In this document: positions 48,253 through 58,210 of the stretch, in pieces | Position numbering within the stretch: the first letter of the stretch is position 1 | How the letters are laid out: every line of letters starts with the position of its first letter | NCBI RefSeq assembly: GCF_003201195.1 | Contig: NZ_QICQ01000006.1 | Location: forward strand, 37,830-101,829 | Origin: Nitrosomonas eutropha | GTDB lineage: Bacteria > Pseudomonadota > Gammaproteobacteria > Burkholderiales > Nitrosomonadaceae | Length of the DNA: 64,000 nt | Direction of reading: 5' to 3' | Made by a program: the position numbers and the translations under genes | The notes under the pieces: generated by a model | Seen by the model: only the letters and a program-made list of their open reading frames with translations | The model's database searches: none | What the model was told of the DNA's origin: nothing

Positions 48253-48589
48253 AAATTATATTCATCTTTGAAAATTTTGCAACTGGTAATTTTTAATCTC
48301 CCTGCATAACTGTTCCTATTGGTCAAAGAACCCTTAAAATGGAGAGATATAAATATCTGATCAAATTTGCAAGATGTGGATGAGTTTTGAGTTGATCGAG
48401 TTGGCACGTCGTTTGAAGCAAGATAGAGCATTGATGAAGATTGATAGGTTGGTTGACTGAAAACAGCTATGGTCGGGTTTAGGTGGTTTATATAAATGTA
48501 AATGGGATCAATCACCGCCAGTAGCGGGCAAGAATCATTTGATACCCTGATGATGCTTAAATGTTGGGCATGAGAAAAAGTTATCCAGG
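48253..48589. other. Non-coding stretch between bfd and IS remnants
   Basis: No credible ORF is visible. A long minus-strand frame through 48231-48851 is low in complexity of evidence and overlaps the IS remnant, so I do not treat it as a gene. The DNA is probably decayed. Confidence 0.35.
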
Positions 48590-49090
48590 CGCACACTGTT
48601 GACCTTTTCGACTGTGGACTGTGGTGTACATGTTTAAAATGGGCTACCAATGGTGAGTGTTTCCCGGTGACTACCCGAAATAGGAAACGGTTTACGCGTA
48701 TTCTCCAAATGGAAAAAACCTGACGTCGATGGCATCTGTGACAACCGCGGACATTACCGACCGCAAGGGCGCTATTGCTACATTGACGCCAGGCACACAC
48801 TGACTGTCCAGCGTATTGAGCATCTTTGCGGATTCTGGCTACACAGCTCAACCACCTATCGAGGTAGTCAGGTTGTGTTTAGGTGAGGTGATCACGGTGC
48901 AGATTGCCAGGAGAAGTGAACCGCACACTTTTGCGGTCATTCTCAGGTGCTGGATTGTGGAATAAACTTTTTCAGGGCTGGAAAAATACCGGCGATTATG
49001 GAAGAACTGCGAGCGCAAACTCAACAGCCTGCAATTTATCCACTGGGCACTTTTAGCGCTATTGCCCCAGAAGAGCATCAACAGGTTCTC
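48590..49090 (+). pseudogene. Decayed IS5-family transposase (remnant 1)
   Basis: Short conserved pieces of an IS5-type DDE transposase appear in order across changing frames and in-frame stops. First a QW-stop-VFPGDYPK-stop-ETVYAY piece, from the QWR-LPGDYPKWETVYAYF region, near 48642-48700. Then VTTADITDRKGAIA near 48736-48776, a SIFADSGYTAQPP-like piece near 48820, and VQIARRSEPHTFAVI ... CWIVE-stop-TFSGLEKYRRLWKNCER to about 49015. The catalytic middle, between the first two pieces, is deleted. It cannot encode an active enzyme. Confidence 0.7.
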
Positions 49091-49099
49091 ATGACGTTT

Positions 49100-49375
49100 C
49101 CATAACCACTGGTTGCCCAGGCTTACAAAAACAAATCACTTTCAGCCCGACAAAAACTGGCGAGCAAACGCATCAGCAAAAAACGCCAAATATCGTTGAT
49201 CGGTGTGGCATTGCCAAACGCTTATCCGGAATGAAGCATGCCAGCTACTTCAGCACGATAAAAATCAACACCCATATCATCATGAAATGTATTGGTATGA
49301 ATCTGAAAAAAGTAGCCAACAAAATTTTTATTAATGATCCATCAGCAGGAAAAACCTGTCCTGTTACAGCATAAA
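49100..49375 (+). pseudogene. Fragment of a second IS5-group transposase (remnant 2)
   Basis: Pieces read AYKNKSLSARQKLASKRISK near 49119-49180, then in another frame GMKHASYFSTIKINTHIIMK and CIGMNLKKVANKIFI near 49227-49340. This order matches the C-terminal end of IS5-group transposases (VERxFGTLKR ... MNLxKAANKI), and it differs from remnant 1. A frameshift at about 49195-49215 and the loss of the rest show it is dead. Confidence 0.55.
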
Positions 49376-49678
49376 GGGGGGATCCCCTGAAAAATGAGGA
49401 AGACTTCTCTTTTTCCCAGAATCAATCGGCAAAAACCACTTCAGCCAAATCTCTTTCCCCGCTCTTCTGTAGAATTTCAGGGGTATGCAGGGATCTTTTA
49501 TATATTTGTGTAAAAATGTTGGCTACTCTGTAACGGGGGTAGTAAAACTTTACTGCCAGGAGTGTGCGAGCAGCAAATAACATAGGGCGATGTGATTTTT
49601 ATGATTTTTCATCGATAAATTGCTTTTGCTCAGTGAGCATAGCTTCAATGATGCTTTTATATTTATTTCTAATTTTGT
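49376..49678. other. Non-coding stretch before the RpfE-like gene
   Basis: No gene is visible. The first part probably still belongs to IS debris; the rest is the upstream region of the next gene. A short minus-strand frame here looks spurious. Confidence 0.35.
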
Positions 49679-50710
49679 ATGAATCTACATTTATGTATTC
49701 CCGCCTTATTCTGGCCAGATAATTCGCAAGTAGATATTTACCGTCACCTGGAATTGCCGGCATTGGAAACAATGCTTGCAAAAAGCTTCTGTACTGAAGA
49801 TCCAGGACACTCCGTAGAATCTTGGCTATGCGAGGTTTTTAATGTACAAAAACAGCATGACTGGCCCGTTGCTCCCATAGTGCTGCAGTTGGATAGAGGA
49901 TGTGCTGAATTTAGAGATAATTATTGGTTACGCGTTGACCCAGTTCATCTCCGGATTAAAAACAACCATATACTTTTGGGCGATAACCACATTTTGAATA
50001 TTTCCCTAAAGGAGGCAATTTCATTTACCGATAGTATTAATGAGCTAATTTCAGATGATGGTTTGACCCTGCTGCCCCTTCATTCTGACCGCTGGTATCT
50101 GCAGTGTAGTGAAATACCTGAGCTGCGAACATTTCTCTTGAGTGAGGTGGTTGGTCAAAATATAAATAATCTTCTACCTCACGGGAATGATAGTTCGATC
50201 TGGAACAGCAGAATCAATGAAATACAAATGCTTTTATATGAGCATCCGTTAAATCAGATAAGAGAAGCCCAGGGAGATCTGGTGGTCAATAGTGTATGGG
50301 CATGGGGAGGGGGCGTTATGCCCCAAAAAGTGCATACACCCTATACCAGAATTTGGAGCAATCACATCCTTGTTTCTGCTCTGGCAGAAATGGGAAAAAT
50401 TGCGTGTCATAATTTGCCGGAAGATACCGGCGAGTTACTGCGATACTCTGATGATTCAGGTGAACAATTGGTATTTCTGGATAATCTCCATAAATACGCC
50501 AATTACAGGGATGCATTCAATTGGAGAAATGAATTGATGAAAATTGAGCAGAGCTGGTTCGCTCCATTACTTCAGGCACTGAAAAAAAAGCAAATAACAC
50601 AGTTAAAGCTTACAGCTATCAGTGAACATTCAACCAGAAGTTTCACGTTGACACCTGGTAGCTTTTGGAAATTTTGGGCTTCAGTACGTCCGTTTGGATC
50701 TTATAGTTAG
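49679..50710 (+). CDS. RpfE-like / phosphoglycerate-mutase-like protein of unknown function
   Basis: A 343-residue cytosolic protein. Conserved blocks are DNYWLRVDPVHLRIKNNHIL near 80-99, DRWYLQC near 138, NEIQMLLYEHPLNQIREAQG near 179-198 and NSVWAWGGGVMP near 203-214. From memory this pattern belongs to proteins annotated as RpfE-type regulator or phosphoglycerate mutase-like, often beside recJ; recJ is not seen here. No biochemical function is established that I can cite. It ends 53 bases before an EAL-domain gene. Confidence 0.65.
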   Translation: MNLHLCIPALFWPDNSQVDIYRHLELPALETMLAKSFCTEDPGHSVESWLCEVFNVQKQHDWPVAPIVLQLDRGCAEFRDNYWLRVDPVHLRIKNNHILLGDNHILNISLKEAISFTDSINELISDDGLTLLPLHSDRWYLQCSEIPELRTFLLSEVVGQNINNLLPHGNDSSIWNSRINEIQMLLYEHPLNQIREAQGDLVVNSVWAWGGGVMPQKVHTPYTRIWSNHILVSALAEMGKIACHNLPEDTGELLRYSDDSGEQLVFLDNLHKYANYRDAFNWRNELMKIEQSWFAPLLQALKKKQITQLKLTAISEHSTRSFTLTPGSFWKFWASVRPFGSYS

Positions 50711-50763
50711 TTGTGGTCAGTTTGGGGAAATTAAATTTTTTTAACGAGACTTTCCTCATAGCT

Positions 50764-52287
50764 ATGTATATCCACTCAAAAATCAATACGATTAAACCTT
50801 TTTTGCCGACGGCTGTAACAATGGTTGTTGCCGGTTTATTGATCGCGCTGGATTATTCCATGCTCTCTATCGAGCCACATATCATTGTAGGGCTATGGGT
50901 AATTCTGGTAACAGCAATCCTGATTACAATTATTCAGATTGTGCATGCTGAAAAAATATTTTCAATACAATTTGCACAGTTGACTGCTCAAAAAGAACGT
51001 CTTGCCAATGAAATAAAATATCGAATCTGGGCCGAAAAAACTTCTTCGGAGAATAAAGCCAAGCTACAAATTGTAGATGAGAATTTTCCGGTCATGCTAG
51101 CTTACTTTAATCCGGAGCAGCAATGCCGCTATCACAATCGGGCTTTTCGTCAATGGTTTGGATTAAGGTCTGAACAAATAGAAAATCGATTTTTGCATGA
51201 GTTTCTCAGTGGATCATTTTATACCCATATCAAGCATGAAGTCGGACGCGTATTATCTGGCGAAACGGTGCAAGGTCAACAAATTCAGAAACTTATAAAT
51301 CAATCTGCCTGTTTGGTTACCGCCCATTTAATACCGCATTTCGATTCTGGCGGAAAGGTAATCGGGTTTTATACTCTTTATACGCCTCGGTTTATGAAGA
51401 AAGATGGGCTGTCTCTGGAGAGTTTTAAAGAAAAATCTGTATCTGAGAATGAGCAATCGTGGAAAAGAAAGCTTACCCAACACTCAGGTGGAGATGCAAC
51501 ACATCAACCGGCACGAGTATCTATAGACTCATCCAGCCGTATTATCCTGGCTATTGAGCAAGAGGAGTTCCGTCTTTTTTGTCAGAGAATACTGCCGGTT
51601 AAACCTGGTCAGAATGCTACAACCTACTACGAAATCCTTATTCGTATGGCAGAGGAAGAGTCTAATCTTATTCCCCCAGGCGCGTTTCTCCCGCTTGTCG
51701 AAAAACACAACCTGATGCCGCGTCTGGACGGATGGGTCGTGAAGAAAATTATCCAATACCTTTCAAAAAAGAATGTTAGTACTGAAATTTCATTTTGTAT
51801 AAATTTATCTAACAGCACACTTAAGGATCCGGCGTTTGCTGATCACGTTCAAGATCTCCTGAAGAACGCCAAAGTACCGCCTGATAAATTATGTTTTGAA
51901 ATAGAAGCATTTGATGTTATAGCTAATTTGCAAAATACAGTACTATTCGTAAAGAAAATGCAGCAATTAGGGTGCCTGGTTTCATTATGCAGCTTCAATC
52001 ATGACCGTACATCATTTGATTTGCTGAAGCACATCAGGGCAGATTTTTTGAAGATAGATGGCAGCATAGTTTGCAACATTTTACGGGATGCGGAAGATCT
52101 GAAAAAAATTGAAAATATCAACAAATTTGCGCGTGCTCTGAAGATCGGGACAATAGGAGAGCTGGTAGAAACACAAGCTATTCTGGAAAAACTCGCAGAA
52201 ATTGGGATCGATTATGCTCAAGGATTTGCTGTCGGGCAGCCGCATCCGATTGAAACCATAAGTCGCTCCACTATCAACTTACCATGA
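50764..52287 (+). CDS. Membrane PAS-EAL protein with degenerate phosphodiesterase site
   Basis: A 507-residue protein with two N-terminal helices (about 13-58), a PAS-like domain at about 95-215 and a C-terminal EAL domain at about 265-500. The EAL motif reads EIL (E290), and INLSNSTL and FLKIDGSIV are kept. The catalytic DDFGTG loop, however, is replaced by CSFNHD at 409-414, removing the paired aspartates that bind metal. So hydrolysis of cyclic-di-GMP is unlikely; the domain may bind it, or act as a regulator as in FimX/LapD-type proteins. ATG 50764 is preferred to a GTG at 50713 that sits 2 bases after the previous stop; neither has a strong ribosome site. Confidence 0.8.
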   Translation: MYIHSKINTIKPFLPTAVTMVVAGLLIALDYSMLSIEPHIIVGLWVILVTAILITIIQIVHAEKIFSIQFAQLTAQKERLANEIKYRIWAEKTSSENKAKLQIVDENFPVMLAYFNPEQQCRYHNRAFRQWFGLRSEQIENRFLHEFLSGSFYTHIKHEVGRVLSGETVQGQQIQKLINQSACLVTAHLIPHFDSGGKVIGFYTLYTPRFMKKDGLSLESFKEKSVSENEQSWKRKLTQHSGGDATHQPARVSIDSSSRIILAIEQEEFRLFCQRILPVKPGQNATTYYEILIRMAEEESNLIPPGAFLPLVEKHNLMPRLDGWVVKKIIQYLSKKNVSTEISFCINLSNSTLKDPAFADHVQDLLKNAKVPPDKLCFEIEAFDVIANLQNTVLFVKKMQQLGCLVSLCSFNHDRTSFDLLKHIRADFLKIDGSIVCNILRDAEDLKKIENINKFARALKIGTIGELVETQAILEKLAEIGIDYAQGFAVGQPHPIETISRSTINLP

Positions 52288-52303
52288 GTTGCAAGTATAT
52301 TAA

Positions 52304-53191
52304 TTACTGTGCCAACACTTGATATGCTTCCTGATATTTTTCTACTGTTTGCATGAGAATTTCAGCCGGGATAGCAGGAGCAGGTGGGGTTTTGTTCCAG
52401 CCAGTTTGTTCCAGCCAGTCGCGAATAAACTGTTTGTCATAACTGGGTGGGGTTTTACCAGGCTGATAGCCTTCAGCAGGCCAGAAACGAGAGGAGTCCG
52501 GGGTTAGTGCTTCATCGATCAGGTAAAGCTGATCGTTATCATCCAGGCCAAATTCAAACTTGGTATCAGCGATAATGATATTTCGTGTCAATGCATAGTC
52601 AGCTGCAGCACTGTAAAGCGCAATTGCATATTTGCTGACAACTGAAGCAAGCGGTGCTCCCAATATTTGTTCACAAGAAGCATATGAAATATTCTCATCA
52701 TGTGATCCTGCTTCTGCCTTAGTTGATGGTGTAAAAATTGCACCATCAGGAATTTTGTCAGCCTCTCGTAACCCCTCAGGCAGGGTAACGCCACAAATGG
52801 TGCCGCTGTGCTGATAATCTCTCCAGCCAGAACCAGAAATATAACCGCGTACAATTGCCTCGACAGGGAGTGGCTTCAATTTTTTAACAACAAAAGCGCG
52901 GTCTGTAACCTGATCTCGCTCTCCAGGCAGAATAACGGATTCAGGTGGTATGTCGGTAAGGTGGTTGGGGATAATGTGAGCTAGTTTCTCGAACCAGAAA
53001 CGGGAAATTTTTGTCAGAATCTTACCTTTTTCCGGGATCGGGGTTGGTAATATTACATCAAAAGCAGAAATGCGATCTGTCTGTATAATCAGTAGGTTAT
53101 TTTCATCTACCACATAAATATCCCGTACCTTTCCCCGGTGTAGCAGGGGGAGGCTTGTTATATTGGTTTCAAACAGCGTCGCAGTTGTCAT
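52304..53191 (-). CDS. purC: PurC, SAICAR synthetase
   Basis: A 295-residue enzyme that joins CAIR with aspartate in purine synthesis. Marks include GKVRDIYVVDENNLLIIQTD near 19-38, SAFDVILPTPIPEKG near 42-56, EAIVRGYISGSGW near 110 and DTKFEFGLDD near 208. The length matches the longer PurC type. It is the last gene of a minus-strand cluster in which purE, then purK, are transcribed ahead of it. Confidence 0.96.
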   Translation of the reverse strand: MTTATLFETNITSLPLLHRGKVRDIYVVDENNLLIIQTDRISAFDVILPTPIPEKGKILTKISRFWFEKLAHIIPNHLTDIPPESVILPGERDQVTDRAFVVKKLKPLPVEAIVRGYISGSGWRDYQHSGTICGVTLPEGLREADKIPDGAIFTPSTKAEAGSHDENISYASCEQILGAPLASVVSKYAIALYSAAADYALTRNIIIADTKFEFGLDDNDQLYLIDEALTPDSSRFWPAEGYQPGKTPPSYDKQFIRDWLEQTGWNKTPPAPAIPAEILMQTVEKYQEAYQVLAQ

Positions 53192-53228
53192 AGTTGATTG
53201 ATGGGGAGCTTATTTCTGGTGTGTTGTA

Positions 53229-54359
53229 TTAGGATTGAAGATCATGCCTGATATGCTGAGCTTGCAGAAAAGCTTCTTCAGTTGAGTCTGCTAGTACAGT
53301 GAAATGCCCCATTTTCCTGCCTGGTTTTGCTTCACGTTTACCGTACAAATGCAGCTTGGCTTGTGAGTGACGTAATATCTGGTCCCAGGCAGGTTCATCA
53401 TTTTGCCATAGGTCCCCGAGTATATTAATCATTACAGCAGCCTGTACCTGTTTTGTGCTGCCGTGTGGAAGCCCACACAATACGCGAACTTGTTGCTCAA
53501 ATTGTGAGGTGATACAGGCATCAAGCGAATAATGTCCGCTGTTGTGCGGACGTGGTGCAATTTCATTAACCAGAACCTGATCATTATTCAGAACAAAGAA
53601 TTCTACACACAGAACGCCAATATAATTCAGCCTTATAGCCACTTGTCTGGCAATTTCACAAGCTTCTTCAATAATCTTGTCAGATAACCCGGCTGGTACA
53701 ATGCTTGTATCAAGGATACCTTTCACATGCCTGTTTTCCGGGACAGGAAAGAAAGTAATGCGATTGTGATTATCGCGAGCAAGGATAACGGAAATTTCAT
53801 GGGCAAGCGGTAATCGTTTTTCCAGTACGCAGGGCCTGCTTCCCAAATCAGCAAATCGTTCCGGCAAAATATCCGTGTTTTCAATTTGAATTTGTCCCTT
53901 ACCATCATAACCAAATTGACTGATTTTAAGTATACAGGGGAATAAGGATGCATCAATTTTCCGGGATATATCTTTTTCGCTACGAATAGCGACGAAAGGC
54001 ACAACTGGAAAACCGTTTTCCATAAGAAATTGTTTCTCAAGGATACGGTTTTGTGCGATTGAGACACTTTCGGCATTAGGGCTGACTATGCAGCGTTGCG
54101 CCAGATAGCGTAGTGCCTGAGCGGGGACATTTTCAAATTCGATGGTGACCGCGGCACAAGTCGATCCTAATTCATCCAGCGCCCGATAATCCAGATAATC
54201 TGCTTGCAGATGGCGTTCGGCAATGTTCGCGGCAGGACTTTCTGCGGCCGGATCAAGTACAGTTACCCGGTAACCCATTTGTTGTGCTGCCATGGTAAAC
54301 ATTCTTCCCAGTTGACCGCCACCCAGCATGCCCAGCATGGTGCCTGGTCTTATATACAT
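53229..54359 (-). CDS. purK: PurK, N5-carboxyaminoimidazole ribonucleotide synthase
   Basis: A 376-residue ATP-grasp enzyme that makes N5-CAIR from AIR, ATP and bicarbonate. The N-terminus [20 protein letters not shown], the [14 protein letters not shown] loop near 146 and the [20 protein letters not shown] block near 262-281 are diagnostic. It overlaps purE by 10 bases, so the two are translated together. PurE then converts N5-CAIR to CAIR. Confidence 0.97.
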   Translation of the reverse strand: MYIRPGTMLGMLGGGQLGRMFTMAAQQMGYRVTVLDPAAESPAANIAERHLQADYLDYRALDELGSTCAAVTIEFENVPAQALRYLAQRCIVSPNAESVSIAQNRILEKQFLMENGFPVVPFVAIRSEKDISRKIDASLFPCILKISQFGYDGKGQIQIENTDILPERFADLGSRPCVLEKRLPLAHEISVILARDNHNRITFFPVPENRHVKGILDTSIVPAGLSDKIIEEACEIARQVAIRLNYIGVLCVEFFVLNNDQVLVNEIAPRPHNSGHYSLDACITSQFEQQVRVLCGLPHGSTKQVQAAVMINILGDLWQNDEPAWDQILRHSQAKLHLYGKREAKPGRKMGHFTVLADSTEEAFLQAQHIRHDLQS

Positions 54360-54847
54360 GATTCAGGGAGAGTCATTGCAGCAACGGAATCCGCCTGATC
54401 CTTGCGAAACTGATCAAGTTTCTCGGCCAACACGGTATCTTTCCCGGCCAGCATGGCAACAGCAAACAGCGCAGCATTCACCGCCCCGGCTTCGCCGATA
54501 GCGAAAGTGGCAACCGGTATCCCTTTGGGCATTTGTACAATGGATAGGAGTGAATCAATACCCTGTAAGTGTTTTGAAGTGACTGGAACACCAAGAACGG
54601 GCAGTGTGGTTTTGGCAGCAATCATCCCTGGCAGGTGAGCTGCACCACCTGCACCGGCGATAATACATTTGATTCCACGGTCACGAGCCGTCTCGGCATA
54701 ATCAAACATCCTGTCGGGTGTGCGGTGCGCTGAGACAATTATAGTTTCGTGCGGGATAGAGAATTTCTTCAAAATATTTGCAGCATGCTGCATGATATGC
54801 CAATCGCTGCTGCTGCCCATTACAACACTGATTACTGGACGATCCAC
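54350..54847 (-). CDS. purE: PurE, N5-CAIR mutase
   Basis: A 165-residue class I PurE. Marks are [10 protein letters not shown] near 6-15, [10 protein letters not shown] near 40, [17 protein letters not shown] near 64 and [12 protein letters not shown] near 103. I choose the GTG at 54847 (VDRPVISVV), with AAAGGT eight bases ahead; the frame extends to an ATG at 54889 but the added residues are unlike PurE. It is the first gene of purEK-purC. Confidence 0.94.
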   Translation of the reverse strand: MDRPVISVVMGSSSDWHIMQHAANILKKFSIPHETIIVSAHRTPDRMFDYAETARDRGIKCIIAGAGGAAHLPGMIAAKTTLPVLGVPVTSKHLQGIDSLLSIVQMPKGIPVATFAIGEAGAVNAALFAVAMLAGKDTVLAEKLDQFRKDQADSVAAMTLPESCI

Positions 54848-55023
54848 TTGAAAGACCTTTACAAAAATCCGGAATAACTCGAAATACACCTAGGCATGGT
54901 GAAAGTGGCAATAATAAACTAGAATAGCTTGTCAGCCTGCAAGTTTTAAGAGCAAATCCCGTTTGCTGTATAAGCCCAGCAGGGCAGATTCAGCAGTTTT
55001 ACTGGCTTAATACTCAAAGTCTA

Positions 55024-55458
55024 ATGAATTTTCAGCGAGGACAGAAAAGAGAAGAACCTGAGATCAATCTCGTTCCTATGATTGATGTGCTAGTGGTAAT
55101 CCTCATTTTTCTGGTAATTACTACTACCTATTCAAAATTTTCGGAGCTGGAAATAACGTTGCCACAAGCGGCTGTTGTTGAAGAAGATCACGTATCGGAT
55201 GCTCCAAGGATGATAGATATATCGGTCAGTGTTGCGGGAGACTATACGATTAACCATAGTCCAATAAAATTTACCAGCATTGAAAGTTTGCGAGATGCTT
55301 TGCGATCAGCTGCCCATAACCAGGACAACCCGATCATCGTAATCAGTGCGGATGCAAAAGCTACCCATCAGTCAGTTATCACGATTATGGAGGCTGCAAG
55401 AACAGCTGGATACAACCAGGTGACTTTCGCTACAGAGGTTACAGGTGCCGGCCAATAA
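55024..55458 (+). CDS. ExbD/TolR-family biopolymer transport protein
   Basis: A 144-residue protein with a short cytoplasmic N-terminus, one transmembrane helix (about 16-37, [20 protein letters not shown], with the key aspartate of PMIDV) and a periplasmic domain ending in [30 protein letters not shown]. ExbD and TolR use the proton motive force with an ExbB/TolQ partner. No such partner gene is adjacent, which is unusual. It is followed by sodB after a 70-base gap. Confidence 0.88.
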   Translation: MNFQRGQKREEPEINLVPMIDVLVVILIFLVITTTYSKFSELEITLPQAAVVEEDHVSDAPRMIDISVSVAGDYTINHSPIKFTSIESLRDALRSAAHNQDNPIIVISADAKATHQSVITIMEAARTAGYNQVTFATEVTGAGQ

Positions 55459-55528
55459 TATTTTTATTAACAATATCAATCGTATGATTTCATTATTCAA
55501 ATTTTTATTCAGAAATAAAGGAGAGAAA

Positions 55529-56167
55529 ATGAGTACCAGTCTGGATAATTTTTCAAAAGCAGCACAATCGGGTGATACATATGTGTTGCCCCCTCTTCCT
55601 TATGCAGATAATGCGCTTGAACCAGTTATTTCTGCACATACATTAAGTTTTCATTACGGCAAGCACCATAAAGGCTATGTAGATAATCTGAATAAACTCG
55701 TTATGGGCACTCCATTTGCCGGACAATCACTGGAACAGATTATTATGGCCACAGCTGGCCATGCTGATAAAATCGGGATTTTCAATAATGCAGCTCAGGT
55801 CTGGAACCACATGTTTTACTGGAACAGCCTCAGCCCTAATGGAGGCGGTGAACCACCGGCGGCATTAAAACAAAAAATTGAAGAAGCGTTTGGCAGTGTG
55901 GAAGCCTTTAAACAGGAATTTGCCACGGCCGCAATTACACAATTTGGTAGTGGCTGGGCCTGGCTCGCGCAAGAGGGAACAAAGTTAACTATTATTAAGA
56001 CAAGTAACGCTGACTCGCCTTTGACGCGTAGCATTCGCCCTCTGTTGACGATTGATGTATGGGAGCATGCTTACTATTTGGATTTCCAGAATCGTCGACC
56101 TGATTATGTCAATACAGTAATTGATAAATTGATTAATTGGGAATTTGCTGCGGCGAATCTCGCATAA
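55529..56167 (+). CDS. sodB: Iron-type superoxide dismutase
   Basis: A 212-residue Fe/Mn SOD converting superoxide to oxygen and peroxide. Metal ligands are seen in [17 protein letters not shown] near 45, [15 protein letters not shown] near 92, and [19 protein letters not shown] near 178-196. QFGSGWAWL (near 160) fits the iron subgroup. AAGGAGAG at 55517-55524 fixes ATG 55529; the frame extends 28 codons upstream without such a site. hisG follows 9 bases later. Confidence 0.95.
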   Translation: MSTSLDNFSKAAQSGDTYVLPPLPYADNALEPVISAHTLSFHYGKHHKGYVDNLNKLVMGTPFAGQSLEQIIMATAGHADKIGIFNNAAQVWNHMFYWNSLSPNGGGEPPAALKQKIEEAFGSVEAFKQEFATAAITQFGSGWAWLAQEGTKLTIIKTSNADSPLTRSIRPLLTIDVWEHAYYLDFQNRRPDYVNTVIDKLINWEFAAANLA

Positions 56168-56176
56168 CGACTATTG

Positions 56177-56827
56177 ATGCCGGATATCACCATAGCTCTT
56201 TCCAAGGGGCGAATCTTTGAGGATACTATTCCGTTTCTGGAAGCTGCCGGCATTATCCCGCAGGATGATCCGGATACTTCCCGTAAACTGATCATTGAGA
56301 CCAACCGTCCCGATGTCAGACTCGTTATGGTGCGGGCTACAGATGTGCCAACCTATGTACAGTATGGCGCTGCTGATTTGGGCGTGGCCGGGAAAGATGT
56401 GCTGCTGGAGCATGATGGAGTCGGGTTGTATCAGCCCCTGGATCTAAAAATCGCCCGCTGTCATATGATGGTTGCAGTGCGAGACGGCTATGATTATGCT
56501 TCGGCAGTTTTTCAGGGCGCGCGCTTGCGTGTGGCTACCAAATATGTAAAAACCGCGCGCAGCCATTTTGCTGCAAAAGGGATGCATGTCGATCTGATCA
56601 AATTATATGGTTCAATGGAGCTTGCCCCGCTTGTTGACTTGGCGGATGCAATTGTTGATCTGGTTTCGACTGGCGGAACACTCAAAGCAAATCGTTTGCA
56701 AGCCGTCGAGGAAATTATGCCAATCTCAGCTCGCCTGATTGTAAATCAGGCGGCGCTGAAGCTGAAAAATCCCACAATACAACCTTTGTTAGAAGCGTTT
56801 AATGCAGCAATCCCCGCAAATGTGTAG
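56177..56827 (+). CDS. hisG: HisG, ATP phosphoribosyltransferase, short form
   Basis: A 216-residue enzyme for the first step of histidine synthesis. The start [40 protein letters not shown] and [14 protein letters not shown] are typical. The length is that of the short form, which lacks the regulatory domain and works with HisZ; hisZ is not in the window. The ATG at 56177 is preferred to a TTG one codon upstream. It is in operon with hisD 21 bases downstream. Confidence 0.95.
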   Translation: MPDITIALSKGRIFEDTIPFLEAAGIIPQDDPDTSRKLIIETNRPDVRLVMVRATDVPTYVQYGAADLGVAGKDVLLEHDGVGLYQPLDLKIARCHMMVAVRDGYDYASAVFQGARLRVATKYVKTARSHFAAKGMHVDLIKLYGSMELAPLVDLADAIVDLVSTGGTLKANRLQAVEEIMPISARLIVNQAALKLKNPTIQPLLEAFNAAIPANV

Positions 56828-56848
56828 TCCTCTCAACTCTTAATTACT

Positions 56849-58147
56849 ATGATTCAAATCAGGCGGCTGTCGTCCTCAGATATTGATTTCCAAGAAGAAC
56901 TTAGATCACTATTGAGTTTTGAGATATCTCTTGATGACGAGATTGATCGGACAGTGATTCATATCCTGAATCAGATCAGGAAATACGGAGATGAAGCGTT
57001 ACTTGAGCTGACACGCCGGTTTGATAATCTAGATATAACTCGGATTGATCAGGTTGAATTACCTCGGAATCAATGGCAATCTGCTCTGGAAGCCTTGAGT
57101 CGTGATCAACGCGAGGCCCTGGAACAGGCTGCTTCCCATATACATCTCTACCATGAAAAACAGCTAGCCCAGTCATGGGATTATGTTGAGCCAGACGGCA
57201 CACGACTGGGACAGAAAATTACTGCGCTGGATCGTGTCGGGCTCTATGTGCCCGGTGGTAAGGCAGCCTACCCATCATCAGTGCTGATGAACGCAATTCC
57301 TGCCCGGGTAGCCGGTGTCAATGAACTGATTATGGTAACCCCAACACCAGGAGGAGAAAAAAATCCGCTGGTACTGGCGGCAGCTGCAATCTGCGAAGTA
57401 GATCGTGTTTTCACTATTGGGGGGGCACAGGCAATTGCTGCCTTGGCTTATGGCACGGCAACCATTCCGAAAGTAGATAAAATTGTTGGTCCGGGCAATG
57501 CCTATGTGGCAACGGCAAAGCGGCATGTATTCGGGGAGGTTGGAATTGATATGCTGGCAGGGCCATCGGAAATTCTGGTTATTTGCGACGGAAAGACCGA
57601 CCCTGACTGGATTGCGATGGATCTGTTTTCGCAGGCAGAACATGACGAGCAGGCACAATCAATTCTGCTTTGCCCAGATGAAACTTTTTTGGATACAGTA
57701 GCAAAAAGTATGGCCAGATTAATCAATACACTGCCACGCCGGGAGGTTATTCGTACCTCATTGGAAAATCGTGGTGCATTGATCAAAGTGCGTGATCTGG
57801 AGGAAGCCTGTCTGATTGCAAACCGGATTGCACCTGAACATTTGGAGTTATCCGTTGATCAGCCAGAACAATGGGTAGACAGTATTCGGCACGCTGGCGC
57901 AATTTTCCTTGGGCGATATACCTGTGAGGCACTGGGAGATTATTGTGCTGGCCCCAACCATGTACTTCCCACTTCCGGTACGGCTCGTTTTTCCTCTCCA
58001 CTGGGTGTTTATGATTTCCAGAAGCGTACCAGCCTGATTCAAGTTTCAGCCGAGGGAGCATCCAGGTTAGGCAAGATTGCATCTATTCTGGCAAAGGGGG
58101 AGGGGCTTGAGGCACACGCCAGATCTGCTGAGTTCCGTTATCGATAG
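56849..58147 (+). CDS. hisD: HisD, histidinol dehydrogenase
   Basis: A 432-residue zinc enzyme that oxidises histidinol to histidine with two NAD+. Marks are [18 protein letters not shown] near 131, [12 protein letters not shown] near 192, the ligand loop [14 protein letters not shown] near 257-270, EHLELSV near 329 and [15 protein letters not shown] near 368-382. The remaining his genes are not in view. A 7-bp inverted repeat follows at 58146-58171. Confidence 0.97.
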   Translation: MIQIRRLSSSDIDFQEELRSLLSFEISLDDEIDRTVIHILNQIRKYGDEALLELTRRFDNLDITRIDQVELPRNQWQSALEALSRDQREALEQAASHIHLYHEKQLAQSWDYVEPDGTRLGQKITALDRVGLYVPGGKAAYPSSVLMNAIPARVAGVNELIMVTPTPGGEKNPLVLAAAAICEVDRVFTIGGAQAIAALAYGTATIPKVDKIVGPGNAYVATAKRHVFGEVGIDMLAGPSEILVICDGKTDPDWIAMDLFSQAEHDEQAQSILLCPDETFLDTVAKSMARLINTLPRREVIRTSLENRGALIKVRDLEEACLIANRIAPEHLELSVDQPEQWVDSIRHAGAIFLGRYTCEALGDYCAGPNHVLPTSGTARFSSPLGVYDFQKRTSLIQVSAEGASRLGKIASILAKGEGLEAHARSAEFRYR

Positions 58148-58171
58148 ATCACAAGTCCAAATGTCTGTGAT
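58146..58171. repeat. 7-bp inverted repeat between hisD and ubiH
   Basis: GATCACA at 58146-58152 pairs with TGTGATC at 58165-58171 across 12 bases. No T-run follows. The TGTGA-N-TCACA pattern is loosely like a Crp site, but spacing and half-sites face the wrong way for one, so the role is open. Confidence 0.3.
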
Positions 58172-58210
58172 CAATCTGTCTGCATGATTCTATTGCTTAT
58201 ATGAACGGTC

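Noticed and set aside
48231..48851. 206-residue minus-strand frame behind bfd
   Set aside because: It runs antisense across the IS5 remnant and has no family-like features; the plus-strand transposase pieces explain the second half better.
58146..58171. Intrinsic terminator or Crp site after hisD
   Set aside because: The stem has no T-run, and the half-sites do not have the order or spacing of a Crp box; kept only as an inverted repeat.
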